This document shows positions 17,610 to 26,664 of a stretch of DNA of 64,000 nt, piece by piece. Each line of letters starts with the position of its first letter. Within the stretch, counting starts at the first letter, position 1. The translations under genes were made by a program, and so were the position numbers. The stretch is from an uncultured Clostridia bacterium (GTDB lineage Bacteria; Bacillota; Clostridia; Oscillospirales; Acutalibacteraceae): NCBI GenBank assembly GCA_947572385.1, contig CANPBX010000001.1:1-64000 (forward strand). The letters are read 5' to 3'. Under the pieces are notes generated by a model that was not told where the DNA came from, searched no databases, and worked only from the letters and a program-made list of their open reading frames with translations.

Positions 17610-18542
17610 TCACCAGATGGAAAAATCAGTCTTCTTCCTGGAGACCCAGTTTGCCCCAAACACCAGGATAAAGCTCAAAATGCTCATAAGCAGGCCCGCC
17701 GCCGTGCCCGGGCTGTAGGCCCCGCCCATAAGGGACTCGCGGTACACATAGGTGCCTATCACGTCCGCGGTGGAGTATACCGAGGGGTTATAGAGCAGCA
17801 GTATCATGTCCGTGTTTGAGCTGAGCATGCCGCCTATGGCGAAGATGAGCTGTATCATTATCAGCGGCAGAAGGCTCGGCAGGGTTATGAACCATATCTT
17901 CTTGAGCCTGGTCGCGCCGTCAACGCTGGCCGACTCATACAGCGACGGGTCGATGGAGGAGAGGGTGGAGAGGTAGAGTATGCTGCTCCAGCCGAAGTTT
18001 TTCCACACCCCCAAAAGGGTATAGAACCATGGGAAGAACTCCTTATTCGCGTTCAGGGACTTTGCCTGTATCCCCAGAAGCTCCAGGAGCTGTGTGATGA
18101 TCCCGTCGCTGGCAATGAAGGAGAGGAACATCCCCGCCACCACCACCGTGGAGATGAAGTTCGGCATATAGCTCACGGTCTGGGTGAACTTTCGGAACTT
18201 GCCGTTTCGTATCTCGTTTACCACAAGGGCGAACGCAATGGGCACCCAGAAGCCCATAAACAGGCCCATCAGGTTCAGGACGATGGTGTTTTTCAGTATC
18301 CTGGGGAAGTAGTAGGAGCTCACAAACTTCTCGAAATGCCTTAGCCCCACCCACTCGACCCCCTCCCCAAAGAAGGGCCTGCCCACGCTGTAGTTCTGGA
18401 AGCCTATGACCAGGCCGAACATGGGCAGATAGCTGAAAATGAAAATGAACGCCAGCGGGACGGCCATGAGCAGGTAATACTCCACGTTGTCTTTCAGGTC
18501 CCGGTGCAAAAGCTTTTTCCGTCTTTTTTTCATATTGCGCAT
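17610..18542 (-). CDS. CUT1 carbohydrate ABC permease, LplB type
   Basis: The start at 18542 is chosen for the GGAGAAAGG site; 310 residues follow. Six membrane helices are predicted, starting with YYLLMAVPLAFIFIFSYLPM. The EAA loop ESASVDGATRLKKIWFITLP lies near residue 220. The N-terminus is Lys/Arg-rich and cytoplasmic, as usual in LplB. It should pair with the LplC subunit downstream, which is truncated. A terminator for the glycosidase gene lies between it and that gene. The gap 18543-18738 holds only weak promoter-like sequence. Confidence 0.9.
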   Translation of the reverse strand: MRNMKKRRKKLLHRDLKDNVEYYLLMAVPLAFIFIFSYLPMFGLVIGFQNYSVGRPFFGEGVEWVGLRHFEKFVSSYYFPRILKNTIVLNLMGLFMGFWVPIAFALVVNEIRNGKFRKFTQTVSYMPNFISTVVVAGMFLSFIASDGIITQLLELLGIQAKSLNANKEFFPWFYTLLGVWKNFGWSSILYLSTLSSIDPSLYESASVDGATRLKKIWFITLPSLLPLIMIQLIFAIGGMLSSNTDMILLLYNPSVYSTADVIGTYVYRESLMGGAYSPGTAAGLLMSILSFILVFGANWVSRKKTDFSIW

Positions 18543-18738
18543 ATCCTTTCTCCAGTGGATTCCGAAGCTTTTCTTCACCACAAGTTTAACCCATATAACT
18601 GCACAAAATCCAGACTCAAAACCCTCAAAACCACCTCAATTCCATGTATTTTGCCAGAAACTCCTGTTTTTCCCCAGTCAAATTTCTCTAAAAAAATTAA
18701 ACCTGCACACAAATATCTTTCCATTGGGACCACATATA

Positions 18739-18778
18739 AAAGGCGCCTGCCTGGACCGTTGCCCCAGGCGGGCGCCTT
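18739..18778 (-). terminator. Terminator after the glycoside hydrolase gene
   Basis: A stem of about 14 bp (AAGGCGCCCGCCTGG with CCAGGCAGGCGCCTT on the minus strand) is followed by TTTTAT, 22 bp past the stop at 18801. Confidence 0.82.
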
Positions 18779-18800
18779 CTGCGTCTATTTTATCCCCATG

Positions 18801-20912
18801 CTAGGGCATGAGCTTCTCAAAGACCTCAAATCCCTTTCCCTTTATCCTCAGGTCTACAGCGCCCGACACGCGCTCCCCTGTGATCGAGTTGCGCCAGCTC
18901 CCTCTGAACAGGTATGGGAAGGACACGTCCCACCGGGGGAAGAAGCCTATAAGCTTGTCGTCCGCCAGCACCGAGCAGTTCTCCGGGGCCTGGAAGTCCA
19001 CCCCCGCGTCCCTCAGCATGGCACGCAGCTGCTTTTCCCTCAGGGTGAACTCCGCTGCAAAAATGTTCGCGCCCTTATCCCTGCGCACCCTTGCCGTAAG
19101 TATCCTGTTGTCCGGCGACACCTGCAGCACCTCCTGGCCCGCCTCGGGCAGTATCTCCACCAGGGGGTAGTCCTGGGGGCAGCTATGGGTGCAGTGCCAG
19201 TAGATATGCCTGTAAAGCTCCTCGGGCTGCATCCTCCCGGGGCATTCCCCGGTGTAAAAGCCCGTGACGCGCTTCTGGTTCTCCGGGTCAAAGTCCGGGG
19301 AGAGCATTGCCGCGGCGTAGTTCCACAGAATATGGGCGTCCGGGCGTATGCGCCCCCTTATCCCCTCCCACTTCTCCGGAGGCATCACGAAGGCGTGGCA
19401 GAAGACTATGAACCTATACTGGCTCAGGTCTATCTCAAACAGGTCTCCTATGCGCAGATGGTCCACCGGCGCGCCGCAGAGCCTGAGCTCCCGCTCCAGG
19501 CGCAGGCGCAGGTTCCTCTGGGGGCCGGAGATATAGGTGGTATGCCCGCAGCTGGCCTCGTCCTCCACAAAGAGCACCTGGGCAATGCTCTTGCGGGGTA
19601 TCGGCGACCATTTCTTGTAAAAGGCCGCCTGGCTCCTGAACATCTCCACCATTTCGCCGTCGCCGTACCAGTCGTCATTCAGGCCGTTTATGTCCATCCA
19701 CCAGAAGCCCTGCTGGAAGGTGAGGGCCCGGTATATCTCCCGCCAGAACACTGTCACCGTGTCGCCGGGGGTCTTTGGGGCCCGGTCGCCGTCACATCCC
19801 AGGGCGTGGTGGGAGCGGCTGTCGTTCTCCTCTATCCACAGCTTCTTCCTTGCAAAGGACTGCCCCGGAGCCTGGGACGCCCCCGGGTCCCCTGCCAGGC
19901 AGTAGTGGTACGCCTTGGGCGAGGAGTAGAAGTCCACATACGGCGTGGCCATGGCCCTGTCTGTAGCCAGATGCCCCGCGTAGCCCACGGTCTCGTCCTG
20001 GAAGTAGCCGTAGAACCCGCCCGCAGGCTTGCCGCAGGTCTCCTTCACGGTCCTCCCCAGGGCTTCGATAGCGTCAAAGCAGGCCTCGGAGTGGAACTCG
20101 TTGCAGTCCACCTGCCGCTGGTCGGAGGCCAGCAGCACCCCCCGCAGGTCCTTGCCGTTTTCGCTCCACCGCTCCGGCGGCGTAGGCACCTCCAGGCTTT
20201 CAAGGGTCAGCCCGGGCATATCCCAGGCCACGCGCAGGGCCTCCAGGGAGCCGTACTTTTTCACGGCCCAGCTATAGAAATGCTTTTTATGGCTTATGCC
20301 GAAGTCGCCCTTGCGCGGGTCCCCCTGGTTGCGCCAGTCCCCCCACCACATATTTTCCCCGCAGTTGCCAAAGCCGAACATATATCCCAGCACCTGCCCG
20401 CCGTAGGGCGAGGCCTCTATGTGGCTGATGAGCTTCCCAAGGGCCGTACACGCGTCCCGCACCCATAGCTTTGATGAAAAGGACTGGTTGGATATCCTCT
20501 GGTCCGGGTAGGGCTTTTTGTCGCCGTCCCAGCCGGACCTGTCGTGGTATGAGGTGCCCACCATGGCGGCGATCTCCTCAGGGTCCGTGGGGCCATTCCA
20601 GTACACGCAGACCTCCTCGGGGTTTGCCCTGAGCCAGTCCAGCGGCGGGTCTATCCCTACGCGCGGCACCAGCCAGCGGTCGGGGTAGCCCTCCAGAAGG
20701 GCCTCAATATATCTGTCAGTGGCCTCATAGTCATACCTGTCTATGCCCACCCAGCCGCTTGGGATCGGCACGGTGTTTATCATGGAGCCGATCTCGTCCA
20801 GCCTCTCCCGGCGCTCCCTATAGGCCGCCCAGTCCTTGGTACCCTTCGGGGCGGTATAGTAGAAGTTCCACGGGTGGTGCCGCATAAATTCCAGGGTCTC
20901 TTCAAAGGTCAT
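18801..20912 (-). CDS. Putative glycoside hydrolase, GH42-like barrel with trimerisation-type domain
   Basis: From the ATG at 20912 (AAGGAGG site) the protein has 703 residues and no signal peptide. The N-terminal half looks like a (beta/alpha)8 barrel of the GH-A clan: GYMFGFGNCGENMWWGDW carries a candidate acid/base Glu, and LWIEENDSRSHH a candidate nucleophile. The second half resembles the GH42 middle domain, with KSIAQVLFVEDEASCGHTTY and IVFCHAFVMPPEKWEGIRGRI. The exact family is not certain. A cytoplasmic beta-glycosidase that trims imported oligosaccharide fits the adjacent permease genes. Confidence 0.62.
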   Translation of the reverse strand: MTFEETLEFMRHHPWNFYYTAPKGTKDWAAYRERRERLDEIGSMINTVPIPSGWVGIDRYDYEATDRYIEALLEGYPDRWLVPRVGIDPPLDWLRANPEEVCVYWNGPTDPEEIAAMVGTSYHDRSGWDGDKKPYPDQRISNQSFSSKLWVRDACTALGKLISHIEASPYGGQVLGYMFGFGNCGENMWWGDWRNQGDPRKGDFGISHKKHFYSWAVKKYGSLEALRVAWDMPGLTLESLEVPTPPERWSENGKDLRGVLLASDQRQVDCNEFHSEACFDAIEALGRTVKETCGKPAGGFYGYFQDETVGYAGHLATDRAMATPYVDFYSSPKAYHYCLAGDPGASQAPGQSFARKKLWIEENDSRSHHALGCDGDRAPKTPGDTVTVFWREIYRALTFQQGFWWMDINGLNDDWYGDGEMVEMFRSQAAFYKKWSPIPRKSIAQVLFVEDEASCGHTTYISGPQRNLRLRLERELRLCGAPVDHLRIGDLFEIDLSQYRFIVFCHAFVMPPEKWEGIRGRIRPDAHILWNYAAAMLSPDFDPENQKRVTGFYTGECPGRMQPEELYRHIYWHCTHSCPQDYPLVEILPEAGQEVLQVSPDNRILTARVRRDKGANIFAAEFTLREKQLRAMLRDAGVDFQAPENCSVLADDKLIGFFPRWDVSFPYLFRGSWRNSITGERVSGAVDLRIKGKGFEVFEKLMP

Positions 20913-20939
20913 GCTCTGTTCCTCCTTATTCCCCATACC

Positions 20940-20995
20940 CAGGCGGGCAGGAGTTAGTTTGTGCAGATTATACTGAATGCCCGCCTGTTTGTAAA
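20940..20995 (-). promoter_or_regulatory. Promoter and inverted repeat before the glycosidase gene
   Basis: On the minus strand TTTACA (20990-20995) and TATAAT (20967-20972) are 17 bp apart. A perfect 10-bp inverted repeat, CAGGCGGGCA at 20940-20949 and its complement at 20978-20987, brackets the -10, so it may be an operator. Confidence 0.6.
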
Positions 20996-21002
20996 TATAT
21001 TT

Positions 21003-22346
21003 TCAGGAATTGAGGAGGTTATGAGGAAATGGTGCCGGAAAGAAGACCTCCACCACGGTCCCCTCCCCCGGAGCGCTCCAAAGGGATATCTCCCCCTGGT
21101 GGACCATCACCGCGTGCTTCACGATGGACAGGCCCAGCCCTGTGCCGCCCACCTCCTTTGAGCGGCTCTTGTCCACCCTGTAGAAGCGCTCGAAAATGCG
21201 CTCCTGCTCGCTTTTGGGAATGCCTATGCCGGTATCTTTGACTGTGAGCCTCACGCCGTCCTTTTCCGGCCTCACTATTATGTCAACGCGGCCCCCGGGG
21301 CGGTTGTACTTTACGGCGTTGTCGGAGAGGTTATATACAATGCTGTACAGGAGCTGGGGTATGCCAAGGATGGGGGCTTCCTCACCCTCCACTTCTATAT
21401 GCACATCCCCCCTGTCCCCAAGGCCCCCCGCCGCCTGGAGCGCCAGTTCGTACAGGTCGGTCTCGGTCCAGTCCATGCCCCTGGCGCCCTCGTCCAGGTG
21501 GGAGAGGCTTATGATATCCTCCACCAGCCGCACCATCCGCTGGGACTCCCGGTATATCCTCCCCGCGAAGGCGGGGATATCCTCCGGCTTCACCATGTCA
21601 TTCTCCAAGAGTTCCGCGTAGCCGGAGATGGACTGCAGCGGGGTCTTCAGCTCGTGGGAGACATTGGCGGTAAACTCCCGCCGGGCCTGCCCGGCCCTTT
21701 CAAGCTCCCGCTGCTTTCTTTTGAGCTCCTCCTGCTGGCTGTCGATGCGCCTTAGCAGCGGGGCTATCTCCCTGTACCCCCTGCCCTCCAGGGGATGGTC
21801 CGGGTCCAGCCGGGCCAGTGGGCGCACGATATGCTTTGAAAGCCGCACGGCGAAGAATATGGAGAGCCCCGTGGCTATGATAAAGACTATGCAGACCGGC
21901 TGGGCCATGCCAAGAAGCAGGGTGAACACCGAGCGCTGGGACATCGACAGGCGCAGCACGCTACCGGCCTCCAGCCGCCGGGCGGTATAGAGGGCCCGCT
22001 CCAGAAGGGTGCTCGAGTACCTGCGGCTCTCCCCCCTGCCGGACTCCATTGCCTCCCTGACCTCCTCCCGCTCCATATGGTTCTCCCCGCCGGGGCTATG
22101 GCTGTCAAAAAGCACCTCGCCCTTTGGGCCCACCCAGGTCACCCGGTAGTCCTTGGGCTGGAAGCCCTCAAAGAAGCCCCTGCCCTGGGCCTCTGCCCCC
22201 CTTGCCGCCAGCTCCAGCTGCATACCCAGCTGGGCCTGCTGCACGTCTGAAAAGTATCCGTAGAGCACCCCCATTATCAGCAGGACGCTGGCCGACAGCA
22301 CCGCCAGGGCCACAAGAAGTATCGAGCGGAAAATACGCTTTGTCAT
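21003..22346 (-). CDS. phoR: Sensor histidine kinase PhoR
   Basis: A 447-residue kinase with a first membrane helix at about 8-30, an extracytoplasmic sensor region, a second helix at about 145-168, and the H-box FTANVSHELKTPL with His near 231. Further on come the N-box NLSDNAVKYN and the ATP lid DTGIGIP and GGTGLGLSIV. The start overlaps the phoB stop by four bases (ATGA). With the Na/Pi transporter and PhoB-like regulator in one operon it is best read as the phosphate-limitation sensor. Confidence 0.85.
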   Translation of the reverse strand: MTKRIFRSILLVALAVLSASVLLIMGVLYGYFSDVQQAQLGMQLELAARGAEAQGRGFFEGFQPKDYRVTWVGPKGEVLFDSHSPGGENHMEREEVREAMESGRGESRRYSSTLLERALYTARRLEAGSVLRLSMSQRSVFTLLLGMAQPVCIVFIIATGLSIFFAVRLSKHIVRPLARLDPDHPLEGRGYREIAPLLRRIDSQQEELKRKQRELERAGQARREFTANVSHELKTPLQSISGYAELLENDMVKPEDIPAFAGRIYRESQRMVRLVEDIISLSHLDEGARGMDWTETDLYELALQAAGGLGDRGDVHIEVEGEEAPILGIPQLLYSIVYNLSDNAVKYNRPGGRVDIIVRPEKDGVRLTVKDTGIGIPKSEQERIFERFYRVDKSRSKEVGGTGLGLSIVKHAVMVHQGEISLWSAPGEGTVVEVFFPAPFPHNLLNS

Positions 22347-23032
22347 AGGTCAGCCTCCATCCGGTAGCCGACTCCCCGCACCGTCCTGATGCTCTCCCCC
22401 CAGGGGCCGAGCTTCGTGCGCAGGGTGCCGATATGCACGTCCACGGTCCTTGTCTCCCCGGCGTAGTCAAGGCCCCATACTATTTCCAGCAGCCTGTCCC
22501 TGGTGAAGGCCCGGCCCGGAGCCTCCATGAAGGTCTCCAGCAGCAGGTACTCCTTCCTGGTGAGCTCCACCCGCCTGCCCCCGGCCCGGGCAACGCAGGC
22601 GTTTTTATCAAGCTCCAGCCCACCAGCCCGGAGTACGCCCCCCGTATCTCCGGCGGGCTCCCCCCGGGGCCTTGAGCGCCTTAGCACCGCGCGCACCCGG
22701 GCCGCCAGCTCCATCATGCCGAAGGGCTTTGAGAGGTAGTCGTCGGCCCCAAGGTCCAGGCCGATCACCCTGTCGTACTCGGCCCCCCTTGCCGTTGCCA
22801 TGATTACAGGGATATCCCCGGTCTCCTCCCTCCCCCGGAGCTTTTTCAGTATCTCAATGCCGTCCTCCCCGGGGAGCATGATGTCAAGGAGTATAAGCTT
22901 TGGCCTCTCTTCCTCCAAAGCCTGCCAGAACCGGCGGCTGTCCGGGAAGCCCCGGGCCTCAAAGCCTGAGGCCAAGAGGGTGTAGAGCATCAGGTCCCGT
23001 ATGCTGTTGTCGTCCTCAACGCAGTATATCAC
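22343..23032 (-). CDS. phoB: Response regulator PhoB/PhoP type
   Basis: The start is taken as GTG at 23032, seven bases after AAGGAGG, which overlaps the stop of the transporter gene (GTGA); an ATG 21 bp upstream lacks such a site. The receiver domain has VEDDN, the phosphorylated Asp in LILLDIMLPGEDG and the Lys in YLSKPFG. The C-terminal winged helix has VELTRKEYLLLETFM and RTVDVHIGTLRTKLG. This is an OmpR/PhoB-type activator. Confidence 0.87.
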   Translation of the reverse strand: MIYCVEDDNSIRDLMLYTLLASGFEARGFPDSRRFWQALEEERPKLILLDIMLPGEDGIEILKKLRGREETGDIPVIMATARGAEYDRVIGLDLGADDYLSKPFGMMELAARVRAVLRRSRPRGEPAGDTGGVLRAGGLELDKNACVARAGGRRVELTRKEYLLLETFMEAPGRAFTRDRLLEIVWGLDYAGETRTVDVHIGTLRTKLGPWGESIRTVRGVGYRMEADL

Positions 23033-24804
23033 TTCGCGCCCTCCTTGCCGCATCCCGATCGCTGCAGTGAATATTTCTCTTTATACCCCAGGAACTGGCT
23101 CTTAAAGCTCCCGCTCTCATTGCGGGCGTCCCTCAGGGAGGCGTGGATGTTCATATTGTTATTGGCGATGTCTATCACACAGCCGGCGATATTTGAGCAG
23201 TGGTCCGAGACCCGCTCTATATCCGTGAGGATATCCGACCAGACAAAGCCCTCCTCGATGGAGCACCCGCCCCCCTGCAGGCGCAGGATATGGTTTGTGC
23301 GAAGCTGCTCCTTCAGGCCGTCTATCACCTGCTCCAGCGGCTCCACCCTGCCCGCGGCCTCCAGGTCGTCCTCCAAGAAGGCTTTAAGCGCGTCCCCTAA
23401 GATCTCCTGTGCAGCCGACGCTATCACGTCGTACTCGTTCCAGGCGGCCGGGGACAGCGAGAGCCCCTTGTCCCTGAGCTCCCTGGCGGACTCCAAAAGG
23501 TTCACCCCGTGGTCGGCTATGCGCTCAAGATCCCCTATGACCTTGAGCAGCTTGGCGGCCTGGGCGCTGTCCCCGGCGCTGACCCTTCGGGCGCTCAGGC
23601 GCACAAGATAGGTGCCGAGCATATCCTCATAGCGGTCGGTGAGGGATTCCTGCTCCAGGACGGACCTCTCCAGGGCCGGGGTGCAGCCGTGCATTGAGGC
23701 CAGCCCATCCCTCAGGGCCCCGGCGGCGTTCCGGGCCAGCTCCCCCGCAAGGCTTTTGCAGCTCTCAAGGGCTATGGAGGGGGTGGCGAAAAGCCTCTCG
23801 TCAAGCTCGGGCTGGGGCCTTGCCTCCCCGCCGTCGCGTATCAGGCGGCAAACGAGCCTCTCGAGCCAGCCTGTCATGGGCAGCAGCAGGAGGGTGCAGA
23901 GGAGGTTGAACACCGAGTGGCAGACGGCTATCCCCAGAAGGGAGGCGGGCTCAGCCAGCACTGCCGGGGGCATCAGAAGCTTGATGACGCAGAACACCGA
24001 CAGCCAGCTCACGGCCCCGATAACATTGAACGACAGGTGTACAAGGGCCGCGCGCCTGGCGTTCTTCCCGGCCCCGACGGCAGAGAGCAGCGCCGTGATG
24101 CAGGTGCCGATATTCTGGCCCATTATGATCGGCACCGCCGCGCCGTAGGTCACCTGGCCCGTGGCCGCAAGGGCCTGCAGAATGCCTACCGAGGCGGAGC
24201 TGGACTGTATCACGGCGGTGAGCAGGGCACCTGCCAGCATACCCAGAAGGGGGTTTTGGAACAGTATGAACAGCTCCCTGAAGGCCGGGACCTCCCCAAG
24301 GCCGGACACAGCCCCGGACATCATCTCCATGCCGGTCATAAGGGTGGCAAACCCCAGCAGCACCGTCCCGGTGTCCCGCTTTTTCGAGGACCTGCAGAAC
24401 ATATAGAATATGACCCCTATCACCGCAAGCACAGGCGTAAACGAGGAGGGCTTCAGGAGCCTTACAAAGATATTGCCGCTCTCTATCCCCGCAAGGCTCA
24501 GCACCCAGGCGGTGACCGTGGTGCCGATATTCGCCCCCATGATAACGTGGATCGCCTGGCGCAGGGTCATGAGCCCGGAGTTTACAAAGCCCACCACCAT
24601 CACCGTGGCCGCCGAGGAGCTCTGTATCACCGCCGTGACCCCCAGCCCTGTGAGCAGCCCCGCGAGCCTGCCGGTGGTGAGGCGGCCGAGGATATCCCTC
24701 AGCCCCCCGCCGGCCCTGCGCTCCAGGGCCTGGCCCATAACGCTCATGCCGAACAGAAAGAGGCTCAGCCCCCCCAGCAACGATAAGACCTGAAATATGT
24801 CCAT
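23029..24804 (-). CDS. Na+/phosphate cotransporter with PhoU-like tail
   Basis: The 591-residue protein carries two inverted NptA-type repeats, each with the QSSS signature (VTAVIQSSSAATVMVVGF and LTAVIQSSSASVGILQAL). A C-terminal PhoU-like helical domain follows, from about residue 340. It would import inorganic phosphate with sodium. It heads the operon with phoB and phoR and sits behind a PHO-box-like repeat, so phosphate control is likely. Confidence 0.9.
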   Translation of the reverse strand: MDIFQVLSLLGGLSLFLFGMSVMGQALERRAGGGLRDILGRLTTGRLAGLLTGLGVTAVIQSSSAATVMVVGFVNSGLMTLRQAIHVIMGANIGTTVTAWVLSLAGIESGNIFVRLLKPSSFTPVLAVIGVIFYMFCRSSKKRDTGTVLLGFATLMTGMEMMSGAVSGLGEVPAFRELFILFQNPLLGMLAGALLTAVIQSSSASVGILQALAATGQVTYGAAVPIIMGQNIGTCITALLSAVGAGKNARRAALVHLSFNVIGAVSWLSVFCVIKLLMPPAVLAEPASLLGIAVCHSVFNLLCTLLLLPMTGWLERLVCRLIRDGGEARPQPELDERLFATPSIALESCKSLAGELARNAAGALRDGLASMHGCTPALERSVLEQESLTDRYEDMLGTYLVRLSARRVSAGDSAQAAKLLKVIGDLERIADHGVNLLESARELRDKGLSLSPAAWNEYDVIASAAQEILGDALKAFLEDDLEAAGRVEPLEQVIDGLKEQLRTNHILRLQGGGCSIEEGFVWSDILTDIERVSDHCSNIAGCVIDIANNNMNIHASLRDARNESGSFKSQFLGYKEKYSLQRSGCGKEGAK

Positions 24805-24911
24805 CCTTATACTCCCCCTTCTTCATATATGCTTCCCTTACAGCTGTAGTAAATGCGTCCGCGGGCTATAATAAGGATAGCATAGGGAGGTAAGATCTGT
24901 TACCCGGGGTA

Positions 24912-24928
24912 TGTAAAGTTTTTGTAAG
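24912..24928 (-). promoter_or_regulatory. PHO-box-like direct repeat
   Basis: On the minus strand TTACA occurs twice exactly 11 bp apart (complements at 24912-24916 and 24923-24927), the spacing of PhoP/PhoB boxes. It lies about 108 bp before the transporter start. A/T-rich -10-like sequence (TATCCT or TATTAT) follows downstream. Confidence 0.55.
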
Positions 24929-25049
24929 GCGGCGTCCCGCTAAGGCCGCGGGGCAGAGGAAAAACCTTTAGATCCTGATGCGCGGCTCCTGGTATGTCCT
25001 TTGCATTATTGGTAAAATTGACCTATACATTTTGGAGGAGGTTTTCCCA

Positions 25050-25316
25050 ATGAGAAAATACCAGTCAGAACTAAAGCTCTATCTGAGGAACGTGCTGCTC
25101 CCCGTCCGCCGGGAGCTGGGCTTTACCCAGGATCAGATGGCCTCTGTAATGCGCATGACCCCGCGCTCCTATTCCGGCCTTGAGCGGGGCGAGGCCGGAC
25201 CCTCCGCCGTATCCTTGGCCTTCCTGCTCTACCAGCTACCGCCCAGGGAGGCTGTCCGCTTTATCAGGGGCTTCGGGGATTCCATAAGGGAGCTGGAGCT
25301 AGGGGAGGCAGGATAA
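25050..25316 (+). CDS. XRE-type helix-turn-helix protein
   Basis: The start at 25050 is fixed by GGAGGAGG eight bases upstream and gives 88 residues. The helix-turn-helix runs from LPVRRELGFTQDQMASVM through TPRSYSGLERGEAGPSA. It has no extra domain. Its stop overlaps the start of the next gene (TAATG), so both are co-translated. The partner is unknown; a small two-gene regulatory or toxin-antitoxin-like unit is possible but not shown. Confidence 0.78.
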   Translation: MRKYQSELKLYLRNVLLPVRRELGFTQDQMASVMRMTPRSYSGLERGEAGPSAVSLAFLLYQLPPREAVRFIRGFGDSIRELELGEAG

Positions 25317-25591
25317 TGTCAGAGCTTGAGCTTTACAGGGCCTACCTGGCCTGGCTGGGCGGCAGCGAGCCCCTCCCGCCCCGGCGCATATTTGACTTCC
25401 CCTTTTCAAACAGCGATATACTCGAGGACGGCTCCAGGGTGGTGAACCGGCTGGTATACTTCGTGCCGGACCTGTCCAGGAGGGCGCCGCGGTGCTTTTT
25501 CTTCTTTGAGGAAAATGTATTCCGCAAGGACTGCCATGGGGACCTGGCGCTGGAGCGCCCGTCACTGCGCACCTTCGGCATACCCGGCTGA
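25316..25591 (+). CDS. Small protein of unknown function coupled to XRE gene
   Basis: A 91-residue protein I do not recognise. It has hydrophobic patches and the run CFFFFEENVFRKDC, with no signal peptide or membrane helix of normal length. The TAATG overlap with the XRE gene and the terminator after it make it the second gene of a bicistronic unit. Confidence 0.6.
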   Translation: MSELELYRAYLAWLGGSEPLPPRRIFDFPFSNSDILEDGSRVVNRLVYFVPDLSRRAPRCFFFFEENVFRKDCHGDLALERPSLRTFGIPG

Positions 25592-25600
25592 TATCAAAGC

Positions 25601-25634
25601 AAAGCAAGGCCCCCCCGGGCCTTGCTTTATTTTC
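25601..25634. terminator. Bidirectional terminator
   Basis: A perfect 12-bp stem (AAAGCAAGGCCC with GGGCCTTGCTTT) around CCCC, followed by TATTTT on the plus strand. It separates the XRE unit from the convergent isomerase gene. Confidence 0.88.
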
Positions 25635-25640
25635 TCGCCA

Positions 25641-26489
25641 TCAGTCTGGGCCTATGGCTCCGGCAACGACAGAAACTGCCTCCTCCGCCGTCATTGCCCC
25701 CAGCCTTGCGCGCCAGGGCTCGAAGGGCTCCACCATGTACAGCGCGCCGCTGCCGCGCCTTTTGAACCTCTCCAGCACGGCCCTTGCGTCTATCACCCCG
25801 GTCTCACCGGGCAGGCGGCGCTCCATGTCCTGCTGGGCGCTGAAGTCCCGCCCCGGCACGCCGTCGTTTATGTGCAGGGCCACCAGCCGGTCGATATGCT
25901 GCTCCATAAGGGCCACATCGTCCATGGCCCCGTTCTGGGAGCAGTACCAGTGGAAGGTGTCGAAGGCTATGCCCACCCCTCCCCCGGCGGCGTCCGCCAG
26001 GGCCAGCACCCCTGAGAGGGAGTGGACGAACTGGCGCCCGGCAAGCCTCCGGAGCCCGTGGGGGCCCAGGAACTCCAGGCCGTAGGCTACGCCGTTTTCT
26101 TTAAGTATGCCGTTCACCGCCCTGATCCTCTCAACGGTCCACTGGAAATTCTCGTCAAACCCCCGGCTGCTGCAGGGCCAGACATGGTTATACGCGCGGG
26201 CGATCCCCAGCACCCGGGCGGCGTCCGCCCAGCGGCGCAGGGTCTCAAGGGCCTCCTCGAAGGCGCCGTCCTCCAGCTCCCAGTGGTAGAAGTCGGCGGG
26301 CATGGGCATCGGGCCCCAGGAAAGGCCGCTGTCTAAAAGGACTGCCGCGGCCTCCCGCCCGGCGGCCCTGTCCTCCAGCACCCAGGCGGGGGCGCTTATG
26401 GCCTGGAAGCCGTGTTTCGCGGCGGCGGGGGCGAGCTCCTCTATTGGATGGCTCAGCCCCAGCATGGATGGGTCAAGTGTTTTCAGCAT
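25641..26489 (-). CDS. Sugar phosphate isomerase/epimerase (AP endonuclease 2-like barrel)
   Basis: The start at 26489 follows GGGAGG; 282 residues. The TIM-barrel markers are YGLEFLGP (metal-binding Glu), VGIAFDTFHWYCS (Asp and His) and VALHINDGVPG (His). The family includes xylose isomerase-like epimerases, inosose dehydratases and related enzymes. No kinase or transporter is adjacent, so substrate is open. The 175 bp upstream to the kinase gene contain nothing recognisable. Confidence 0.83.
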   Translation of the reverse strand: MLKTLDPSMLGLSHPIEELAPAAAKHGFQAISAPAWVLEDRAAGREAAAVLLDSGLSWGPMPMPADFYHWELEDGAFEEALETLRRWADAARVLGIARAYNHVWPCSSRGFDENFQWTVERIRAVNGILKENGVAYGLEFLGPHGLRRLAGRQFVHSLSGVLALADAAGGGVGIAFDTFHWYCSQNGAMDDVALMEQHIDRLVALHINDGVPGRDFSAQQDMERRLPGETGVIDARAVLERFKRRGSGALYMVEPFEPWRARLGAMTAEEAVSVVAGAIGPD

Positions 26490-26664
26490 GGTGTCTCCCT
26501 CCCGGAAAGCAGTACGCTTACGACCGGCGCAGTCCAAAAGCCGTACACACTTCCGGACTCAGCGGCACAGGGCGCCCGCTCCGGCCTTGACTTCAACGAT
26601 AAACGGCAAGCCCTTCAACAGCTCGAACAGCAACCGGCGGAGCCTGCCTTCAGGGTGTATAAGC

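Noticed and set aside
18504..20468. 654-codon open frame on the plus strand
   Set aside because: Opposite the glycoside hydrolase; composition is that of a shadow frame and no motif is seen.
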